This document shows positions 7,179 through 13,131 of a DNA stretch of 15,286 nt, one piece after another (the stretch's first letter is position 1; each line of letters starts with the position of its first letter). Location of the stretch: the NCBI GenBank assembly GCA_021604585.1, contig BQJG01000075.1, positions 1 through 15,286 of the forward strand, in the 5' to 3' direction. Made by a program: the position numbers and the translations under genes. A model generated the notes under the pieces. That model saw only the letters and a list, made by a program, of their open reading frames with translations. It did no database searches and had not been told where the DNA came from. This stretch comes from Hyphococcus sp. GTDB taxonomy: Bacteria; Pseudomonadota; Alphaproteobacteria; Caulobacterales; Parvularculaceae.

Positions 7179-8129
7179 ATGAAGACGCCCGATCCATCTG
7201 ACATCCGCAACGCCGCGCGCATCCTCCGCGAGGGCGGGCTTGTCGCCATGCCGACGGAAACCGTTTACGGGCTCGCAGCCGACGCCTCGAACGACGCTGC
7301 GGTGGCGCGAATTTTCGCCGCCAAAGGCCGGCCGCAATTCAATCCGCTGATCATTCATGTGGCTGGCCTTGAAATGGCGAAGCGATATGCCGTTCTGAAT
7401 CCGCTGGCGGAAAAATTAGCGCAGGCGTTCTGGCCCGGCCCGCTGACTTTGGTTTTACCGCGCCGGAATGATGGCGGCCTGTCGCTGCTGGTCTCCGCCG
7501 GGCTCGACACGATCGGCGTCAGGATGCCCCATCATCCGCTGGCGCAATCGCTGATCGCAGAAATTGACCGGCCGCTCGCGGCGCCCAGCGCCAATCGCTC
7601 CGGTTCGATCAGTCCGACTCGCGCCGGGCACGTCAAAGACTCGCTCGGCGATAAAGTGGACATGATCCTTGATGGCGGCGCAGCGCCCGTAGGCGTTGAA
7701 TCGACCATCGTCAAAGTTGAAAGAGACAACGTCACGCTGCTGCGTCCCGGCGGCGTCGCGCGTGCAGACATCGAACGCGTCATAGGACAGAAGCTCGCTG
7801 CCGCTACAGCCGGCGTCGAAGCGCCTGGCATGATGACGAGCCACTACGCGCCCAATGCAGGCATGCGCCTGAATGCGCGCGAGCAAAAGACAGGCGAGGC
7901 ATTTCTCGGCTTTGGCGCCGTTGCAGGCGCCGGACCGGCGGCGCTCAACCTGAGCGCCAAGGGCGACATCCTCGAAGCGGCGGCGAATTTATTCGCGCAT
8001 CTACGCGCGCTTGATCGTATGGCGAGTGCGGCCGGTCTCAAAATCATTGCCTGCGCGCCCGTCCCTATGGAAGGGTTGGGCGAAGCGATCAATGACCGGC
8101 TCACGCGCGCCGCCGCGCCGAAGGAATAA
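7179..8129 (+). CDS. tsaC: L-threonylcarbamoyladenylate synthase (Sua5/YwlC type, two domains)
   Basis: The enzyme makes threonylcarbamoyl-AMP from threonine, bicarbonate and ATP, the first step of the universal t6A37 modification of ANN-reading tRNAs, in the cytoplasm. The catalytic YrdC/TsaC domain spans about 10-195 with MPTETVYGLAADA (24-36), KGRPQFNPLIIHV (49-61), PSANRSGSISPT (136-147) and GVESTIVKV (172-180). The linker and Sua5 domain follow, with the typical SHYAPNAGMRL (221-231). At 316 residues it is the long Sua5 form, not the short E. coli-type TsaC. An AGGG lies 6-7 nt before the ATG. It is probably a stand-alone housekeeping gene; its stop lies 8 nt from the convergent monooxygenase stop. 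Confidence 0.95.
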   Translation: MKTPDPSDIRNAARILREGGLVAMPTETVYGLAADASNDAAVARIFAAKGRPQFNPLIIHVAGLEMAKRYAVLNPLAEKLAQAFWPGPLTLVLPRRNDGGLSLLVSAGLDTIGVRMPHHPLAQSLIAEIDRPLAAPSANRSGSISPTRAGHVKDSLGDKVDMILDGGAAPVGVESTIVKVERDNVTLLRPGGVARADIERVIGQKLAAATAGVEAPGMMTSHYAPNAGMRLNAREQKTGEAFLGFGAVAGAGPAALNLSAKGDILEAAANLFAHLRALDRMASAAGLKIIACAPVPMEGLGEAINDRLTRAAAPKE

Positions 8130-8143
8130 TCAAAGAATCAAAG
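8128..8143. repeat. Tandem 8-nt duplication across two convergent stop codons
   Basis: AATCAAAG is repeated head-to-tail at 8128-8135 and 8136-8143. The first copy overlaps the TAA of the threonylcarbamoyl-AMP synthase and the second the TGA of the convergent monooxygenase. It probably reflects a small slippage duplication. No terminator is visible in the 8-nt gap. Confidence 0.6.
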
Positions 8144-9256
8144 CCACGGCGGATCAACGCTGTCCAACCCGGTGATGCGCTTGAACGCCAGCGCCCGGAA
8201 TGCCGGGATGTTCAGCAATCCATTCGCTACATGATCGCGCAGAAAGCGCGTGAAAAAATTAAAGCCAAGCAGCGCTTTGGTCTGCGCTTTGGTTTGCGCG
8301 ATGACCATGCGCACTACCGGCATGCGCGCTTCCGAATAATCATCCAGCTTGCCGGTCTCAATAGTCCACGCGAGCCAGCAAGCATCTTCAATGCCGAGAT
8401 TCATGCCCCTCGCGCCAACCGGCGAATGCACATGCGCCGCATCTCCGGCGAGGAACACAAAGCCGCGCGACATCCGCTCCACATGGCGGAAATTAATATG
8501 AAACGAGGAGCGCCAGACCATGCGTTCGATTTTCAACTCTTTCGGCAGCGCGCCGGAGATGTCTGCACGCGGTGAAATGTAGCGCACGGTTTTGCCGCCC
8601 ATGGGGATGCGCGCCAGAATGTCGTTTTTGGTGAACTGGACGAACATCTCCTCCGCGTCAAACGGCTCTGCGAGGTCAATATCAGCAAGGCCGAATTCCG
8701 TGGCGATGCTGGTTCCTTCAAATGAAAAGCCGAAAGATTTGCGAATCTGCGAACCCGCCCCGTCCGCGCCAATCACAATGTCGGCGCGCACAATTTCATT
8801 TCCGTTCGGCCCGGCGAGTTCAACTTCCGGCCGGTCCGCATCGCCATTGCCGCCGATGACTTCCGTGTTCCATTCGACCTTAACGCCAGAAGCGGTCAGG
8901 GCTTCCGCCAGCAGGCGTTCTGTGCACCCTTGCGGTACTATCAACAAAAACGGAAAGACCGCGCCCGGATGCGCAAAGGGCGCGCGAATAACATCGCGGT
9001 CTTTTTCATTCCTGACCCGCAAATGCGTCGCCCGCGCTCCCTCGGAGAGAAGCTTGTCGGCAACGCCGGAAGGTCCGAGCAATTGCAAGGTGCGGTTGTT
9101 TACGCCGAGCGCCCGTGATTGCGCTTCCGGCGTGAAGCCGGCGCCTTTATCGATGATGCGCGGTGAAAATCCGCGCCGCGATAATTCCAGCGCGCAAGCA
9201 AGCCCGGTTGGCCCGGCGCCGACAATGAGAATGTTCGTGGCGCTCTGTGCGGTCAT
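8138..9256 (-). CDS. FAD-dependent monooxygenase (aromatic hydroxylase type)
   Basis: This 372-residue flavin monooxygenase belongs to the PHBH/MhpA-like group. Motifs are ILIVGAGPTGLACALELSRRG (9-29), the DG motif ADIVIGADGAGSQIRKS (158-174), and an orthodox GD motif, FVFLAGDAAHVHSPVGARGMNLGIEDACWLAW (267-298). It therefore belongs to a different subgroup from the monooxygenase at 5898, whose GD motif reads GDAAAAVSLLAGEG. It lacks the thioredoxin-like C-terminal domain found in longer MhpA-type hydroxylases. Its ATG overlaps the TGA of the upstream lipoprotein gene by ATGA (9253-9256), a strong sign of translational coupling and shared regulation. The substrate is unknown; phenolics or polyketide-like molecules are typical for the group. 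Confidence 0.92.
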   Translation of the reverse strand: MTAQSATNILIVGAGPTGLACALELSRRGFSPRIIDKGAGFTPEAQSRALGVNNRTLQLLGPSGVADKLLSEGARATHLRVRNEKDRDVIRAPFAHPGAVFPFLLIVPQGCTERLLAEALTASGVKVEWNTEVIGGNGDADRPEVELAGPNGNEIVRADIVIGADGAGSQIRKSFGFSFEGTSIATEFGLADIDLAEPFDAEEMFVQFTKNDILARIPMGGKTVRYISPRADISGALPKELKIERMVWRSSFHINFRHVERMSRGFVFLAGDAAHVHSPVGARGMNLGIEDACWLAWTIETGKLDDYSEARMPVVRMVIAQTKAQTKALLGFNFFTRFLRDHVANGLLNIPAFRALAFKRITGLDSVDPPWL

Positions 9257-10053
9257 TCAGGTTTTGTAAATTTATAGAGGAAGCGATCCGTCATCCGGCG
9301 AACTGTCGGATCGAAAACGTTGGAATTGAAATTATCATCGGGATGGCGCAGCACATCGCTTTCGCCCGCGAACACAAAACCGGCATTATGCGCCAGCTCC
9401 ATGACAATCGCCGGATCGATGCGATGCAATGTGTCGCCTGAGCTCTTGGGCGATCCAGCCGTTGCGGCGTGGTCAAGCACAATGAATGTGGCGCCGGGTT
9501 TCAGGATGCGCATGATTTCCGCGAAGGCCGCCGCATCATCGCCGACCGGCGCCGCACCGTTCGCCGTATAATATATATCGTGCGGACCCAAGATCCATGT
9601 GACCAGATCCTGGGAGGCGTCTTCGGCGTCAAGCGTTTCAAAATTAGACTTCGATATGCGCACATTGTTGAGCCGGCCATTGACGCGGTTCGGTACCGCG
9701 TCGCCGAGAAATGCATCGAAACTTTCCGGGTTGTGCATAACGACTTCGCCAGTCGGGCCAGCGAGCGGCGATAAAAGTTCGGTGTAGTAACCGGCGCCGG
9801 CTTCGATTTCAAAAACCTTCATGCCGGGCTTGGTGTCGATAAAGGCGAGGACGTTGGCCGGCTTGCGCAGCTTGTCGTCGGCATGATCGGCCTCTGGCCG
9901 CACCGGGCTCGACAGCACCGCCGCCGCCCGCGCCGCCGGATCGTCGCCTGCGGCGGCAAGCGCATTCGCGGAATCGGCTTTCTCCGCGCCACATGCTGCA
10001 AGAAACACCAGCGCGCCAGCACAGCACGCGCGCATCGACACACTTATCCGCAT
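9253..10053 (-). CDS. COG4798-type methyltransferase-like lipoprotein
   Basis: This 266-residue protein starts with a lipoprotein signal, MRISVSMRACCAGALVFLAAC, where LAAC (18-21) is the lipobox and C21 the lipidated residue. The mature part resembles the predicted methyltransferases of COG4798. KPGMKVFEIEAGAGYYTELLSPLAGPTGEV (75-104) is a motif I-like loop, LKPGATFIVLDH (184-195) precedes strand 5, and the C-terminus carries LHRIDPAIV (209-217), AGFVFAGESDVLRHPDDN (224-241) and DRFLYKFTKP (256-265). The ATG at 10053 has GGGAG upstream; the frame runs 55 codons further but without a signal peptide. Export of a SAM-type fold to the envelope is odd, since SAM is cytoplasmic, so it may be a binding protein rather than an enzyme. 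It is coupled to the downstream monooxygenase. Confidence 0.85.
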   Translation of the reverse strand: MRISVSMRACCAGALVFLAACGAEKADSANALAAAGDDPAARAAAVLSSPVRPEADHADDKLRKPANVLAFIDTKPGMKVFEIEAGAGYYTELLSPLAGPTGEVVMHNPESFDAFLGDAVPNRVNGRLNNVRISKSNFETLDAEDASQDLVTWILGPHDIYYTANGAAPVGDDAAAFAEIMRILKPGATFIVLDHAATAGSPKSSGDTLHRIDPAIVMELAHNAGFVFAGESDVLRHPDDNFNSNVFDPTVRRMTDRFLYKFTKPE

Positions 10054-10167
10054 GAACACTCTCCCGAAAGGCGCGGAACAGGATTTGACCCGTCCCGGAA
10101 CCGTCTTGATAATCCCCTTTTGGCGCGAAGGCAAAACCCCGAAACAGGATTCAGGCGCTAGCTTGAA

Positions 10168-10179
10168 GGCGGCGCCGCC
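10168..10179. promoter_or_regulatory. 12-bp perfect palindrome between divergent genes, within a weak promoter
   Basis: GGCGGCGCCGCC is its own reverse complement. It lies 38 nt before the dehydrogenase start, starting at the end of TTGAAG (10163-10168) and filling most of the 17-nt gap to TACACA (10186-10191), a weak promoter. It could be an operator, but GC-only palindromes are easily found by chance in GC-rich DNA. Confidence 0.25.
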
Positions 10180-10216
10180 AGCACTTACACAATCAGCAGT
10201 TACAACCGGAACCGCC

Positions 10217-11638
10217 ATGAACGACGCGACCCGCCCCGCCCCGTCTCAAGCCGCCCTCGATGCGATTCGCACCGTCGCTGGCCCCAAAGGCGTCATTGAG
10301 GGCGAGGACGCGGCGCCGATGCTGTCCGAATGGCGCGGACGCTGGCCGGGCAAGGCCGCGCTGATCGTCGCGCCGGCTTCGACGGAAGAAGTTGCGGCCA
10401 TTGTCCGGTTATGCAGCGAGCATGACATCGCGATTACGCCGCAAGGAGGAAACACCGGGCTGGTGGGCGGACAGATTCCGCAAGGTCAGGAAATCCTTTT
10501 ATCGCTCAAACGCATGCGCCGCATTCGCGCCATCGAACCTTTGAACAACACCATGACCGTCGATGCGGGCGTTACGCTCGCCGAAGCGCAGGACGCTGCG
10601 AAGGAAGCAGGCCGGTTATTTCCGTTGTCGATCGGATCGGAAGGAAGCTGCCAGATCGGCGGCGTCATCTCCACCAATGCCGGCGGCGTCAATGTCTTGC
10701 GCTACGGCAATATGCGCGACCTTGTGCTCGGTCTTGAAGCCGTGACGCCTGACGGCGAGATCTGGCGCGGGCTGAAACGCTTGCGCAAAGACAATACCGG
10801 TTATGACTTAAAACAGCTCTTGATCGGCGGCGAAGGCACGCTTGGCGTTGTCACCGGCGCGGTGTTGAAACTGTTTCCCCTGCCCGCAGAAAAGGTCACG
10901 ATTTGCGCCGGCGTGAACGATCCGCAAGAGGCGGTTGCGCTGCTCTCTCATGCGCAGAATGCAACGGGGAGCATGGCGTCGAGTTTTGAACTGATGGGCC
11001 GCTTTGCGGTTGACCTTGTCCTGAAACACATTCCGCAGACACGCGATCCGTTCGCTCAACCTTATCCGTGGTATGTACTGGCCGAATTTTCATCCGGCGC
11101 CAAAAGCGGATTGCGGCCGCTGGTGGAAGGGATGCTGGAAACAGCGCTCGAACAAAACCTCATTGCAAACGCCGTCATCGCCGAAAACGAAACCCACGCC
11201 CATGATTTCTGGAAACTGCGTCATTCAATCTCGGAAGCGATCAATGGCGAGAGCGTCGGCGTGCGCCATGACGTGTCAGTCGCGACCAGCGACATACCCG
11301 CCTTCATCGCCAAAGCCGCGAAACAAATAGAGCATGTCTCGCCCGGCGCGCGCATTGTCGCCTTTGGTCATATTGGCGACGGCAATGTTCACTATGATGT
11401 CGTCGGCCCCGAGGGCGCAGACAAACATGTGCTTGAAAACAAGCGCAACGAAATTGAAAACGCCGTCTATGATGTGATCGGCGAATTCTCCGGATCGATC
11501 TCCGCCGAACATGGCGTCGGCCGCCACCGCCGGGACTCGATCGCGAAGCGAAAGAGCGCTGTGGAACTGGAGATGATGCGCGCAATTAAGCGTGCGCTCG
11601 ACCCAAAAGGCATTATGAACCCTGGAAAGATGCTTTAG
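10217..11638 (+). CDS. FAD-binding D-2-hydroxyacid dehydrogenase (D-2-hydroxyglutarate dehydrogenase-like)
   Basis: This 473-residue enzyme of the GlcD/vanillyl-alcohol-oxidase flavin family oxidises a D-2-hydroxy acid, most likely D-2-hydroxyglutarate, to the 2-keto acid. The FAD PCMH domain (about 40-225) shows ITPQGGNTGLVGGQIPQ (73-89), SIGSEGSCQIGGVISTNAGG (138-157), RYGNMRDLVLGLEAV (162-176) and IGGEGTLGVVTGAVLKL (203-219). The C-terminal domain carries the metal-binding GHIGDGNVHYD (384-394, H385 and H392), AEHGVGRHRRDSI (430-442) and IMNPGKML at the end. ATG 10217 (MNDATRPAPS) was chosen because CGGA lies 8-11 nt upstream and the 55-codon extension is not family-like. It is divergent from the lipoprotein gene. 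D-lactate or another hydroxy acid remains possible as substrate. Confidence 0.9.
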   Translation: MNDATRPAPSQAALDAIRTVAGPKGVIEGEDAAPMLSEWRGRWPGKAALIVAPASTEEVAAIVRLCSEHDIAITPQGGNTGLVGGQIPQGQEILLSLKRMRRIRAIEPLNNTMTVDAGVTLAEAQDAAKEAGRLFPLSIGSEGSCQIGGVISTNAGGVNVLRYGNMRDLVLGLEAVTPDGEIWRGLKRLRKDNTGYDLKQLLIGGEGTLGVVTGAVLKLFPLPAEKVTICAGVNDPQEAVALLSHAQNATGSMASSFELMGRFAVDLVLKHIPQTRDPFAQPYPWYVLAEFSSGAKSGLRPLVEGMLETALEQNLIANAVIAENETHAHDFWKLRHSISEAINGESVGVRHDVSVATSDIPAFIAKAAKQIEHVSPGARIVAFGHIGDGNVHYDVVGPEGADKHVLENKRNEIENAVYDVIGEFSGSISAEHGVGRHRRDSIAKRKSAVELEMMRAIKRALDPKGIMNPGKML

Positions 11639-11722
11639 GCGTTTTCGTGACTCACTCTATTGGACGCAGTCTTATTTCCGTCTCCGGTCGAGACGCAACA
11701 AACCAATTGGAATTTTCGATTC

Positions 11723-12538
11723 GTGCTCATCCTTCTCTCGCCCGCCAAGAATATGAACTTCGATCCGGCGCCCGAAGCGCCGAAGGCGACCAAACCGTTG
11801 TTCTTGAAGGATGCTGATGAGTTGTCGCTGACCACCGCCAGGCTGACCAAACCGAAGATCAAGTCGCTGATGAAAATCTCGGACAAGCTGGCGGCGCTGA
11901 ACCATGCCCGGTTTCAGGCGTTCCGCCCGGATGGCAAATCCAACAGCCTGAAACAGGCAGCTCTGGCGTTTAACGGTGATGTTTATCTGGGATTTGAGGC
12001 GGCGAGCCTCGATGCGGAAGATCTCGCTTTCGCGCAAGGTCAGGTGCGCATTCTTTCCGGCCTTTATGGATTGCTGCGCCCGCTCGATGCGATCCAGCCT
12101 TATCGCCTTGAAATGAGTTCGCGGCTGAAAAACCCGCGCGGCAAAAATCTCTATGCTTTCTGGGGTGGCAAGATCGCCAGTGAACTCGACAAGGCGTTGA
12201 GCGGCCATGCCGATCCGGCAGTCGTCAACCTCGCCTCGAACGAGTATTTCGGCGCAGTTGACCGGAACACTTTGAAAGCGCCGGTGGTGACGCCGGTCTT
12301 TCGCGAGGAAAGGGACGGTGAGTTGCGCCAGCTCCAATTTTACGCCAAACGGGCGCGCGGGATGATGGCGCGCTGGGCGGCGCAGAACCGGATTGAGCGG
12401 GCGGAGGACTTGAAGGCTTTCACTGGCGGCGGCTACGCCTTCCAGCAAGGCAAGTCTTCGGACGACCTATGGGTTTTCGCCCGCCCACAGCCGCCCCTTA
12501 AGACGCCAGTCAGAAAGCCTGTCGAAAAGGCTGCCTGA
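11723..12538 (+). CDS. yaaA: Peroxide stress protein YaaA (DUF328)
   Basis: YaaA lowers intracellular free iron during hydrogen peroxide stress in E. coli, which limits Fenton damage to DNA and proteins. It is cytoplasmic. This 271-residue copy shows the family start MLILLSPAKNMNF (from a GTG), LKQAALAFNGDVYLGFEA (76-93), ILSGLYGLLRPLDAIQPYRLEM (110-131), NLYAFWG (142-148) and NLASNEYF (169-176). The GTG at 11723 was chosen because MLILLSPAK aligns with YaaA N-termini; the frame extends 21 codons to a TTG that lacks a ribosome site. The ribosome site before the GTG is also poor, so translation may be weak. About 20 residues after DDLWVFAR are a Pro/Lys-rich tail. The AT-rich regulatory region lies downstream. 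Confidence 0.95.
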   Translation: MLILLSPAKNMNFDPAPEAPKATKPLFLKDADELSLTTARLTKPKIKSLMKISDKLAALNHARFQAFRPDGKSNSLKQAALAFNGDVYLGFEAASLDAEDLAFAQGQVRILSGLYGLLRPLDAIQPYRLEMSSRLKNPRGKNLYAFWGGKIASELDKALSGHADPAVVNLASNEYFGAVDRNTLKAPVVTPVFREERDGELRQLQFYAKRARGMMARWAAQNRIERAEDLKAFTGGGYAFQQGKSSDDLWVFARPQPPLKTPVRKPVEKAA

Positions 12539-12582
12539 TCGCTGCGGATGTCCCGATTTCCCGCCTCGGTGGGTGATCTTGC

Positions 12583-12614
12583 TTTGTGACAAAGCGCATT
12601 CAAACTGTCACAAA
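12583..12614. promoter_or_regulatory. Long exact inverted repeat downstream of yaaA
   Basis: TTTGTGACA (12583-12591) and TGTCACAAA (12606-12614) form a perfect 9-bp dyad with a 14-nt spacer. It lies 44 nt after the yaaA stop and about 120 nt ahead of the promoter for the 12818 gene. It has no terminator-like T-run, so an upstream binding site is the likelier reading. The TGTGA/TCACA spacing of 18 is not that of a Crp site. Confidence 0.45.
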
Positions 12615-12694
12615 ACACACTCCAAAATGCAAAAAATGGCGTAAACACTGGGATTTTCCCTGCCAGAACATTACATTTTTGTGTCAAAAGCGCA
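12583..12694 (+). repeat. Imperfect direct repeats of a 16-17-nt word
   Basis: TTTGTGACAAAGCGCA (12583-12598) recurs as TTTGTGTCAAAAGCGCA (12678-12694), differing by one substitution and one added A. The two copies start 95 nt apart in the region ahead of the 12818 gene, as expected for repeated binding sites of one regulator. Confidence 0.45.
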
Positions 12695-12707
12695 GAATTT
12701 GCGCTTT
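12687..12707. promoter_or_regulatory. Dyad just upstream of the -35 box
   Basis: AAAGCGCA (12687-12694) and TGCGCTTT (12700-12707) are exact inverted arms with a 5-nt spacer. They end 4 nt before the TTGACT at 12712. The TTTGCGC word occurs here (12698-12704) and again in the dyad inside the promoter (12717-12723), exactly 19 nt on. Confidence 0.45.
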
Positions 12708-12711
12708 CTGC

Positions 12712-12743
12712 TTGACTTTGCGCACCCCGTGCGCAAGTATGAT
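12712..12743 (+). promoter_or_regulatory. MerR-type promoter with dyad filling a 20-nt spacer
   Basis: A -35 box TTGACT (12712-12717) and a -10 box TATGAT (12738-12743) are separated by 20 nt, too long for efficient unaided initiation. The spacer holds an exact 8-bp inverted repeat, TTGCGCAC and GTGCGCAA (12718-12725 and 12729-12736) around CCC. A dyad inside an over-long spacer, often with TTGACT as -35, is the established design of promoters twisted open by MerR-family activators. The expected start point is near 12750, giving a leader of about 68 nt before the 12818 gene. No MerR gene is in the window. Confidence 0.6.
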
Positions 12744-12817
12744 GACAGTTTTATGACGGGCCGTAAAACAATAGGCAATTCAGCCACATAAACCCCGGCC
12801 CAGTGGAGTTAAGTGTT

Positions 12818-13021
12818 ATGGCGATCATGACAAACCCGGCGGACTTCGCCGCCCCCGTAATCAAGCTCGGCCCCAAGGCCGCCATGGCCGTATTGTACGT
12901 CGCCATCGGCGCCGTCGCGATTGCCGTCGCCGTGCCTGCCGCCCTTGCGACTGGCGACGCCAGCCTGTTTGAGGAATGCTATTCAGCCTGTACCGCCGCG
13001 GCCCAGCTCGCAGCCCAATAA
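12818..13021 (+). CDS. Small membrane microprotein (67 residues), unknown function
   Basis: I do not recognise this protein. A short N-terminus (MAIMTNPADFAAPVIKLGPK) leads into one strongly hydrophobic, Ala/Val-rich segment (about 21-44) and then an acidic tail with C54 and C58 in a CxxxC spacing. It would be a single-pass inner-membrane microprotein or a signal-anchored peptide. Evidence that it is real: GGAG sits 9 nt before ATG 12818, a promoter lies upstream, and almost every alanine, valine and isoleucine codon ends in C or G, a bias stronger than in its neighbours and like that of highly expressed genes. A GTG at 12803 would add 5 residues but would cover the ribosome site. It could be a stress-induced membrane peptide; a bacteriocin-like role cannot be excluded. 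Confidence 0.65.
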   Translation: MAIMTNPADFAAPVIKLGPKAAMAVLYVAIGAVAIAVAVPAALATGDASLFEECYSACTAAAQLAAQ

Positions 13022-13080
13022 GCTGGGCTCAGTAATCGACAATAGCCAGAAGCGTACCCTCCTCTCTAAGCAAAACTTTC

Positions 13081-13107
13081 GGACCAGCGCGGAAACGCAG
13101 CCGGTCC
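13081..13107. terminator. Possible terminator hairpin between the microprotein and DUF3667 genes
   Basis: GGACC (13081-13085) pairs with GGTCC (13103-13107), with further GCG/CGC pairing inside, followed by ATTTTATTT on the plus strand. It lies in the 110-nt gap between converging genes, as expected for the end of the microprotein transcript. A second dyad, GCCCAGCT/AGCTGGGC (13001-13008 and 13021-13028), overlaps the stop codon and has no T-run. Confidence 0.4.
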
Positions 13108-13131
13108 ATTTTATTTCAGGCCTTGCGTAGC

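Noticed and set aside
8592..9269. 225-codon plus-strand frame opposite the second monooxygenase
   Set aside because: The composition is shadow-like (Ser/Pro/Arg-rich) and there are no motifs. The opposite strand carries all flavin motifs.
11672..12448. 258-codon minus-strand frame opposite yaaA
   Set aside because: It is an antisense shadow of a well-recognised YaaA coding sequence.
12583..12614. Crp-type site reading of the TGTGA/TCACA dyad
   Set aside because: The spacing between the pentamers is 18 nt, not the 6 nt of Crp/Fnr sites.
12433..12687. 84-codon minus-strand frame over the yaaA end and the AT-rich gap
   Set aside because: Half is antisense to yaaA and there are no motifs. The gap is better explained by dyads and a promoter for the plus-strand gene.
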